From contig NZ_BSTD01000004.1 in the NCBI RefSeq assembly GCF_030269325.1, positions 856,925 to 920,924 of the forward strand: 64,000 nt of DNA, in the 5' to 3' direction. The notes beneath the pieces were generated by a model that saw only the letters and a program-made list of their open reading frames with translations, was not told the origin of the DNA and did no database searches. How positions within the stretch are numbered: position 1 is the first letter of the stretch; the number at the start of each line of letters is the position of its first letter. This document shows positions 50,646 through 56,952 of the stretch, piece after piece. This DNA comes from Amycolatopsis sp. NBRC 101858. GTDB lineage: Bacteria > Actinomycetota > Actinomycetes > Mycobacteriales > Pseudonocardiaceae. Made by a program: the position numbers and the translations under genes.

Positions 50646-51424
50646 CCGAGGACGCTCCGTTCGTGTTCGGCCGCCTTGCGGACCTCGTCGTGCAGCAGCT
50701 CCCAGAGCCGGTGGCGCTGCCGCCCGAACGCCGGGTCGGAGCGGACGTCCCCGGTGCGGTCGCCGAGGTCGATGTCCACGACGGCCTTGAGCCGCCCGGG
50801 CCGCGACGTCAGCACGGCCACGCGCTGCCCGAGGTAGACGGCCTCGTCGATGCCGTGGGTGATGAACACGATCGTCTTGCCGGTGCGGCGCCAGATCCGC
50901 AGCAGCTCGTCCTGCAGCTGCTCGCGGGTCTGCGCGTCGAGGGCGGCGAAGGGCTCGTCCATCAGCAGCACAGCTGGGTCGTAGGCGAGGCTGCGGGCGA
51001 TCGCGACCCGCTGCTTCATCCCGCCGGACAGCTCGTGCGGATACCGGTCCTCGAACCCGGAAAGCCCGACCAGGTCGAGGTATTCGCGCGCCCGCTCGGC
51101 CCGCTGCCGCTTGCCGAGCGCGCCGCCTTCGAGGCCGAACTCGACGTTGGCGCGGGCGGTGCGCCACGGGAACAGCGCGTACTGCTGGAAGACGACCCCG
51201 CGGTCGAGCCCGGGGCCGCGCACCGGCTCACCGTCGATGAGCACCTCACCGGACGTCGGGGTGGTGAGCCCGCCGAGCAGGTCGAGCAGCGTCGACTTGC
51301 CGGAGCCGCTCGGCCCGACCAGCGAGAGGAACGTGCCGTCGGCGACGTCGAGGGAGACGTCGTCGAGGGCGGTGAGCGCGCCGAACGTCTTGGTGACGGA
51401 CCGGATGCCGATCTTGGCGGTCAC
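50642..51424 (-). CDS. ABC transporter ATPase, SsuB/TauB type
   Basis: The 260-residue ATPase has Walker A GPSGSGKST, Q-loop VFQQYALFPW, signature LSGGMKQRV, Walker B VLLMDEPFAALD and H-loop ITHGIDEA. This pattern is typical of nitrate/sulfonate/taurine importers. The GTG start overlaps the end of the binding-protein gene, and the stop overlaps the permease start. Confidence 0.93.
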   Translation of the reverse strand: MTAKIGIRSVTKTFGALTALDDVSLDVADGTFLSLVGPSGSGKSTLLDLLGGLTTPTSGEVLIDGEPVRGPGLDRGVVFQQYALFPWRTARANVEFGLEGGALGKRQRAERAREYLDLVGLSGFEDRYPHELSGGMKQRVAIARSLAYDPAVLLMDEPFAALDAQTREQLQDELLRIWRRTGKTIVFITHGIDEAVYLGQRVAVLTSRPGRLKAVVDIDLGDRTGDVRSDPAFGRQRHRLWELLHDEVRKAAEHERSVLG

Positions 51425-52440
51425 TTGGTCACCGCCGGCGCGCCGGCGCGGTAGGGGTTGAACTCGTTGGTGTAGAGCTTCGAGGTGTCGATCCGGTCGC
51501 CCTTGATGTAGCCCTGCTGCTTGAGCCACGGTTCCCAGAGCGTGTAGTCCTGGTCGGCGATGAGCCCGCCGCGGGTGATGCCGACGCTCTTCCAGTACTT
51601 GAGCGTGCCGGTGTTCTCGTTGCGGCCGCGGGCCTGGATGATCTTGGTGAAGCGGGCGATCACCTCCTCGCGCGGAGTGGTGCGTTCCCACTCGATCGCC
51701 CTGGCCACGGCGGAAACGAAGATCTTCGTGGTCTCCGGGTACTTCTTGATGAAGTCGGTGCGCAGCACGTACGGGCCGCCGTTGTAGGGGCCGAAGGCCT
51801 GCACGTCGCTGAACAGCGACCGGATGCCGCCGGCCGCGACGGCGTGGTCCTGCAGGATGCCCTGCAGCGCGACGACGTCGAGCTGGCCGTTGCGCAGGGC
51901 CTGCTCGGCGTTCACCGGCGGGATGACGACGAGCTGGACCTGCTTGATCTCGTCGTCGGAGAGCCCCTGCTTCTTCAGCCAGGTGTCGAGCGCGGCCTCC
52001 AGGTTGGCGCCGGCCGTGTTGACGCCGACCTTCTTGCCGATCAGGTCGCGGGCGGTCCGGATCGGACTGTCCTCTTTGGCGTAGTAGCCGATGAACGCCT
52101 TGTCGTCGGAACCGTAGTAGTTGACGACGGCCTTGATCGGCGCGCCGGCTTCGGCGAGCTTGACGACCGCGCCGGTGAAGGCGCCGCCGAAGTCGGTCTG
52201 GTCGGTGGCGGCGGACTGGATGTCCTGCGGGCCGCTGATCGTGTTGCCGACCCACTTCAGCTTGACCGGGCCGAAGTAGCCCAGGTCTTCGGCGAGCTCG
52301 GGCAGGGTCACGGAGTTCGCGCTGCCCTGGTAGCGCAGTTCCAGTTTTTCCGGCTGCCCGGGGGTTCCGGTCGCCGTGGCCGACGCGCACCCGGCGAGCA
52401 GCACCGCGGCGGCGGCCAAGAGGGGCAAGGTTTTCTTCAC
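51421..52440 (-). CDS. Sulfonate/taurine-type ABC substrate-binding lipoprotein
   Basis: The 339-residue protein has the lipobox LLAGC at the N-terminus and the SsuA/TauA fold (ELAEDLGYFGPVKLKWVG, DFGGAFTGAVVKLAEAGAP, IGKKVGVNTAGANLEAALDTWL). It captures organosulfonate-like ligands for the downstream transporter genes. The GTG start has only a weak ribosome site, which is unusual for the lead gene. It heads a five-gene operon (52440 to 47600). A promoter candidate lies at 52481-52510. Confidence 0.9.
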   Translation of the reverse strand: MKKTLPLLAAAAVLLAGCASATATGTPGQPEKLELRYQGSANSVTLPELAEDLGYFGPVKLKWVGNTISGPQDIQSAATDQTDFGGAFTGAVVKLAEAGAPIKAVVNYYGSDDKAFIGYYAKEDSPIRTARDLIGKKVGVNTAGANLEAALDTWLKKQGLSDDEIKQVQLVVIPPVNAEQALRNGQLDVVALQGILQDHAVAAGGIRSLFSDVQAFGPYNGGPYVLRTDFIKKYPETTKIFVSAVARAIEWERTTPREEVIARFTKIIQARGRNENTGTLKYWKSVGITRGGLIADQDYTLWEPWLKQQGYIKGDRIDTSKLYTNEFNPYRAGAPAVTK

Positions 52441-52480
52441 GGTGGTTTCGTCCGTTCCGGGAGTCGGCGGGGATGCCTCG

Positions 52481-52547
52481 ATTGTTCGGGGCGGCCGGAC
52501 GGGCGGTCAATTTTGCGAGTTCGTGAAATAACTCCGCTGATTCACGA
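52481..52547 (-). promoter_or_regulatory. Promoter and inverted repeat upstream of the organosulfur operon
   Basis: On the minus strand TTGACC (52510-52505) and AACAAT (52486-52481) are 18 bases apart. A perfect 7-base inverted repeat tcgtgaa/ttcacga with 13-base spacer lies just upstream (52521-52547) and overlaps the ROK gene stop. It may be an operator or the ROK transcript's terminator. Confidence 0.45.
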
Positions 52548-53741
52548 GGCGTGCGACAAGCCGGCCAACAATGGTCCGAGCGGGTCGTCGTAGAGGACCT
52601 CGAGCAGCACCGCGCCGCCGGCGGTCGCCAGCTCGGTACCCGGAAAGCTCGTCGGCACAACGGTTTCCACCGGATCGGCGCATCCGCGCGAGCGTTCGCG
52701 GACCTCGTCCCGGATGGCGGGAAGGCAGCCGGGCACCTGGGCTACACTCCGGTCCACCACGACGAGCACGGCCGGGTTCAGGACGTCGAGCAGCAAGGCC
52801 GCGGCCTGCCCGATCAGCCGGGCGCGGTCGTGGAACATCCGCACCGCCGCGGTTTCCCCGGCCGCCGCGAGCGCGAGCAGGTCCGGAAAAGGTAGGCCCG
52901 CCTTGCGCGCGAGCGTCGCTTCCGAAACGGTGGCTTCGAGGCAGCCGGTGCGCCCGCAGCGGCACGGCTCGGCGCTGTCGTCCACCGGCAGGTGCGCGAC
53001 GGCGCCCGCGGCCGAGCGCGGCCCGTGGTGCACGGTGGCGCCGGTGGCGAACGCGGCGTCGACGACGTTGCCGGCGAACAGCTGCACGACGCTCTCGCGT
53101 GCTTTGGGGTGACCGAAGAGGCGTTCGGCGTGCACGAGGGCGCGCGCGTGGCCGTCGACCTCGACGGCCAGCCCGGTGCTCTCGGCGAGCAGGTCGCGCA
53201 TCGGCACGTTCTTCCAGCCCAGCAGCGGGTGTTCGACGACGGTGCCGGATTCGCGGTCGACCCAGCCCCCGGTGGCGACGCCGAGCCCGAGCGGCTCCCG
53301 GTCCGGGGCGTGCCCGAGCAGCAGGTCGTCGAGGATCTCCGCGGCGCGCGCGAGCAGGTCTTCGGCGGCCAGGCCGTCGTGCGGTTCTTCGTGCTGCACC
53401 AGGACGTTCCCGCGCAGGTCGAGCAGCGCGACGGTGGCGTGGTGCACGGCCAGGTGCAGCGCGCCGGCGACGTGGCGCCCGGTGTCGAGGTCGACGGGCA
53501 CGTGCGGCCGGCCGACGCTCCGGCGTGGCTCGGCTTCGGGGAGTTCGCGCAGCAGCCCCCGCTGCACGAGCTCGGCGGTGTGCCCGGTCACGGCGGCGGC
53601 GGAGAGCCCGGTCCGCCGCGCGACGGTGCTGCGCGCGATCGGGCCGTCGTCGAGGATCGCCCGCAGGACGGCGCTCGCGCTGGCACTCCGCCGGGCGCCG
53701 CGCGCGTCCGTCCTCTGTGGACCATCGGCCGCCGCCGTCAT
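52542..53741 (-). CDS. ROK family transcriptional regulator
   Basis: The 399-residue protein has an N-terminal winged helix (IARSTVARRTGLSAAAVTGHTAELVQRGLL) followed by a ROK sugar-kinase-like domain with the zinc motif CRCGRTGCLE. ROK repressors normally respond to sugars, yet this one lies 101 bases upstream of, and on the same strand as, the organosulfur operon. It is the only regulator adjacent to it. Regulation of that operon is inference; a sulfosugar-related ligand would reconcile the two but is speculative. Confidence 0.87.
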   Translation of the reverse strand: MTAAADGPQRTDARGARRSASASAVLRAILDDGPIARSTVARRTGLSAAAVTGHTAELVQRGLLRELPEAEPRRSVGRPHVPVDLDTGRHVAGALHLAVHHATVALLDLRGNVLVQHEEPHDGLAAEDLLARAAEILDDLLLGHAPDREPLGLGVATGGWVDRESGTVVEHPLLGWKNVPMRDLLAESTGLAVEVDGHARALVHAERLFGHPKARESVVQLFAGNVVDAAFATGATVHHGPRSAAGAVAHLPVDDSAEPCRCGRTGCLEATVSEATLARKAGLPFPDLLALAAAGETAAVRMFHDRARLIGQAAALLLDVLNPAVLVVVDRSVAQVPGCLPAIRDEVRERSRGCADPVETVVPTSFPGTELATAGGAVLLEVLYDDPLGPLLAGLSHAS

Positions 53742-53798
53742 GGCCTGATGGTGGCAGACGCGGGAGCGGGAGCCCAGCGTGCCCAGGATGCGGGCTCT

Positions 53799-53831
53799 TG
53801 ACGCATACCCATATGGGCATATGATGGTCCC
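53799..53831 (+). promoter_or_regulatory. ArsR promoter with overlapping operator
   Basis: TTGACG (53799-53804) and TATGAT (53820-53825) form a promoter with a short 15-base spacer. The near-perfect inverted repeat ataccCATATGggcat (53805-53820) fills the spacer, the classical position for an ArsR-type repressor. The predicted start point coincides with the GTG at 53832, so the mRNA may be leaderless. Confidence 0.65.
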
Positions 53832-54167
53832 GTGGCACGAGCAGCGACAACGGCCGACACCTTCAACGCCGTCGCCGAACCCCGGCGGCGGCAGATCCTC
53901 GACGCCCTGATGGCCGGCGAACGGTCCGTCGGCGACCTCGTCGACGTGCTCGGCCTCGCCCAGCCGCAGGTGTCGAAGCACCTGCGCGTCCTGCGGGAGG
54001 TGGGCGCGGTGGACGTGCGCGACGAAGGCCGCCAGCGCGTCTACCGGCTCAACGGCGCCGCGCTCAAGCCCATCCACGACTGGGTCAAGCGCTACGAACA
54101 GACGTGGTCGGAACGCTTCGAGCTGCTGGACGATGTGCTCGAGGAACTCAAGGAACAGGAGCAGTGA
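53832..54167 (+). CDS. ArsR family transcriptional regulator
   Basis: The 111-residue winged-helix protein has VGDLVDVLGLAQPQVSKHLRVLREVGAVDV as recognition region and lacks the CxC metal motif of ArsR/SmtB. It is of the kind paired with AHSA1/SRPBCC genes in actinomycetes. The GTG coincides with the predicted transcription start. The AHSA1 gene follows after 1 base. It probably autoregulates this two-gene unit; the signal is unknown. Confidence 0.9.
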   Translation: MARAATTADTFNAVAEPRRRQILDALMAGERSVGDLVDVLGLAQPQVSKHLRVLREVGAVDVRDEGRQRVYRLNGAALKPIHDWVKRYEQTWSERFELLDDVLEELKEQEQ

Positions 54168-54168
54168 C

Positions 54169-54666
54169 ATGGTGGAGACGGCGAGCAGCGCGAAGATCAC
54201 CCTGCCCACGGACGAACAGATCCTGATCACGCGCGAGTTCAACGCGCCGAAGCACCTGGTCTACCGTGCGTGGACCACGCCCGAGCTGGTGAAGCGATGG
54301 TGGGCCGGGCACCGTGGGACGACCACCGAAGTCGAGATGGACCTGCGGCCCGGAGGTCGCTGGCGATACGTGATCAAAGCGAACGCGGGCTTCGAGGTCG
54401 CGTTCCACGGCGAGTACCGTGAAATCGTGCCGGACGAGAAGCTCGTCTTCACCGAGGTGTTCGAAGGTGCGGACCCGCTGCCGGACGCCGACGTGCCGGT
54501 CGACACCGTCACGTTCACCGCCCTCGAAGGCGACCGGGCGGTCGTGCACCTGCTGACGCAGACGACGAGCAAGGCGGTGCGGGACATGATCCTCGAGTCC
54601 GGCATGGAAGTCGGGATGCAGGAGCAGATGAACCTCATCGAGGAGCTCGCGAACTCCCTGCGCTAG
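54169..54666 (+). CDS. AHSA1/SRPBCC domain protein
   Basis: The 165-residue protein of the AHSA1-type SRPBCC family has ILITREFNAPKHLVYRAWTTPELVKRWWAG, the signature opening with the WW turn. DLRPGGRWRY, HGEYREIVPDEKLVFTEVF and a C-terminal helix follow. Such proteins bind hydrophobic ligands and their roles are mostly unknown. It is co-transcribed with the ArsR gene. Its 3' end overlaps the convergent WYL regulator by 32 bases. Confidence 0.9.
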   Translation: MVETASSAKITLPTDEQILITREFNAPKHLVYRAWTTPELVKRWWAGHRGTTTEVEMDLRPGGRWRYVIKANAGFEVAFHGEYREIVPDEKLVFTEVFEGADPLPDADVPVDTVTFTALEGDRAVVHLLTQTTSKAVRDMILESGMEVGMQEQMNLIEELANSLR

Positions 54667-55600
54667 CGCGCAGGAAGCGGTCGCCCGTCTTGGCCAGCTC
54701 GGCGGCCAGCTCCGGGGCGTCGAGCACTTCGAAGTCCACTTCGAGGAGCCCGAGGTACAGCGCGAGCATGGCCGCGTTGTCCGAGCCGACCTCGGCGACG
54801 CAGCGGTCCGGCCCTTCGGGCGTCACCTCGACCGCGACCGGCAGCCGGGCGCGCACGTACCCGGCCGGCGCGTGGAGGCGCACTTTCGCGTGGTAGCGCC
54901 AGGTCGCCGCGCCGATGTTGCGCTGGACGAACTGCGCGACGTCGCCTTTCGGCGGCTCGCGCGGGGTGAAGCGCGGCCCGTTCGGCACCTTCGGCGTCAT
55001 CCGGTCGACGCGGAAGGTGCGCCAGTCGGCCCGCCCGGTGTCCCACGCGACGAGGTACCAGCGCCGGTTCAGGCCGACCAGCCGGTGCGGCTCGACGTCA
55101 CGGCGGCTCGCCGCGCGGTCGTGGCTGGTGTAGTCGAACCGCAGCCGCTCGCCGGCCCGGATCGCCGACGCGATCGCGGTCAGCACGTCGGCGTCCACGA
55201 CGGGGCCGGGGCCCGGCACCGAGACCGTGGCGGCCTGCAGGGCCTGCACCCGGTGGCGCAGCCGTGAAGGCAGTACCTGCTCCAGCTTCGCGAGTGCGCG
55301 CACGGAGGTCTCGCCGATCCCGGCGACGCCGGTGGCCGTCCGCAGCCCCACCGCGACGGCCACCGCTTCGTCGTCGTCGAGCAGCAACGGGGGCAGCTGC
55401 GCGCCCGCGCCGAGCCGGTAGCCGCCCTGGACGCCGGGGGAGGCCTCGACCGGGTAGCCGAGGTCGCGCAGCTTCCCGACGTCGCTGCGGACGGTGCGCG
55501 CGGTGACGCCCAGCCGGTCGGCCAGGTCGGCGCCGGTCCAGTCGCGGCGCGTCTCGAGCAGCGACAGCAGCCTTAGGAGACGGGCGGAGGTCTGCAACAT
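54635..55600 (-). CDS. YafY-type transcriptional regulator with WYL domain
   Basis: The 321-residue protein has an N-terminal HTH_11 winged helix (WTGADLADRLGVTARTVRSDVGKLRDLGYPV) and a WYL domain (LRFDYTSHDRAASRRDVEPHRLVGLNRRWYLVAWD). A C-terminal extension follows. ATG 55600 is the natural start; an upstream in-frame ATG lies within the operator. A perfect palindrome (55618-55644) separates it from the divergent epoxide hydrolase gene, which it probably controls. Confidence 0.9.
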   Translation of the reverse strand: MLQTSARLLRLLSLLETRRDWTGADLADRLGVTARTVRSDVGKLRDLGYPVEASPGVQGGYRLGAGAQLPPLLLDDDEAVAVAVGLRTATGVAGIGETSVRALAKLEQVLPSRLRHRVQALQAATVSVPGPGPVVDADVLTAIASAIRAGERLRFDYTSHDRAASRRDVEPHRLVGLNRRWYLVAWDTGRADWRTFRVDRMTPKVPNGPRFTPREPPKGDVAQFVQRNIGAATWRYHAKVRLHAPAGYVRARLPVAVEVTPEGPDRCVAEVGSDNAAMLALYLGLLEVDFEVLDAPELAAELAKTGDRFLRASAGSSRAPR

Positions 55601-55617
55601 TTTCCGAGGATCGCACG

Positions 55618-55644
55618 GATTGCGGAAGGAAGTCTTCCGCAATC
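55618..55644. promoter_or_regulatory. Perfect palindromic operator, WYL regulator/epoxide hydrolase
   Basis: An 11-base perfect inverted repeat gattgcggaag/cttccgcaatc with a 5-base spacer is centred between the two divergent genes. It lies 17 bases from the regulator start and 18 from the hydrolase start. Confidence 0.75.
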
Positions 55645-55662
55645 GTTCCTAGCGTGCTGCTC

Positions 55663-56784
55663 ATGACGAACTCCTTCCGGATCGAAATCCCGCAGACCGA
55701 CCTCGACGACCTGCACCGCCGCCTGACCGAGGCCCGGTTCGCCGACCCCGTGCCCGGCGACGAGCCGGACTGGTCCCGCGGCATCCCCACCGCCGTCGTG
55801 CGCGAGCTGGCGGAGTACTGGCGCGACGGCTTCGACTGGCGGGCCCAGGAGGCGGCGCTCAACGCGTTCCCGCAGTTCACGAGCGAGATCGACGGCCAGC
55901 GGATCCACTACCTGCACGTCCGCTCGGCCGACCCGGACGCGGTCCCGCTGCTGCTCATCCACGGCTACCCGAGCACCTTCGCCGAATTCCTCGACGTCAT
56001 CGGGCCGCTGACCGAGCCCGGCCCGGACGCGTTCCACGTCGTCGTGCCGTCGCTGCCCGGCTTCGGGTTCTCGACGCCGCTGAGCGGCCCCGGCTGGGAG
56101 CTGGCCCGGACGACGGGCGCGTTCGCCGAGCTGATGACGCGCCTCGGCTACGACCGCTTCGCCGCGCAAGGCGGCGACATCGGCGCGGGCGTCACCGGAC
56201 GGCTCGCCGCGCTGTACCCGGACCGCGTGCTGGGTACGCACGTCAACAGCGACCGCGGCACGATCGCACTGGCGGGCGAGCAGCTTCCGTTGCCGGAGAA
56301 CCTGACCGACGCCGAACAGTCCGAACTGGACGCGGCCCGCGAGGCCTGGCAGGCCGGCCGCGGGTACCTCGACCTGCAGTCGCACAAGCCGGAGACGATC
56401 GCGGCCGCGCTCACCGACTCGCCGGTCGGGCAGCTGGCCTGGCTCGCCGAGAAGTTCGAGGCGTGGACCAACCCGGGTGGCGGCATCGCCCGCGACCGGC
56501 TCCTGACGACGGTCAGCCTGTACTGGTTCACGCGCAGCGGCGCGACGGCGGCCCGGTTCCTCTACGAGGCGGCGCACTCCGGCCACGGCTGGCTGGCGCC
56601 GTCGTCGGTGCCGGCGGGCTGGGCGGTGTTCAACTCCTCACCGGTGGTGCGGCGGATCATGGACCCGGAGGAGAAGATCGAGCACTGGTCGGAGTTCGCC
56701 GAGGGCGGCCACTTCGCGGCGATGGAGGAGCCGAAGCTGCTCGTGGCCGACATCCGCGCGTTCTTCCGGAAGCTGCGGGCGTGA
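55663..56784 (+). CDS. Epoxide hydrolase with EHN domain
   Basis: The 373-residue protein has the N-terminal EHN meander domain (FRIEIPQTDLDDLHRRLTEARF) followed by the alpha/beta hydrolase. The oxyanion loop is LLIHGYPSTFAEF, the nucleophile Asp lies in AQGGDIGAG, a cap tyrosine in YWFTRSGATAARF, and the C-terminal His in EGGHFAAMEEP. It converts epoxides to diols; relatives act on xenobiotic or endogenous epoxides. ATG 55663 is preferred over GTG 55654. It is divergent from the WYL regulator across a palindrome. Confidence 0.92.
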   Translation: MTNSFRIEIPQTDLDDLHRRLTEARFADPVPGDEPDWSRGIPTAVVRELAEYWRDGFDWRAQEAALNAFPQFTSEIDGQRIHYLHVRSADPDAVPLLLIHGYPSTFAEFLDVIGPLTEPGPDAFHVVVPSLPGFGFSTPLSGPGWELARTTGAFAELMTRLGYDRFAAQGGDIGAGVTGRLAALYPDRVLGTHVNSDRGTIALAGEQLPLPENLTDAEQSELDAAREAWQAGRGYLDLQSHKPETIAAALTDSPVGQLAWLAEKFEAWTNPGGGIARDRLLTTVSLYWFTRSGATAARFLYEAAHSGHGWLAPSSVPAGWAVFNSSPVVRRIMDPEEKIEHWSEFAEGGHFAAMEEPKLLVADIRAFFRKLRA

Positions 56785-56952
56785 CGGCCGTCGGGCAGGG
56801 GAGCGGGCTCGGCTTCGGCTCGCTCTGATCGGTGAACGTGTGCCGTTGGCTCGCGCTGCCCATGCCCGGCGGCCCGGCGGATGCGGAGCCCGCGGCGGCC
56901 GGCTCGCGGAAATCGCGTCGCCGGACCGCCACCGTGGGCCAGAATCGGCGGC

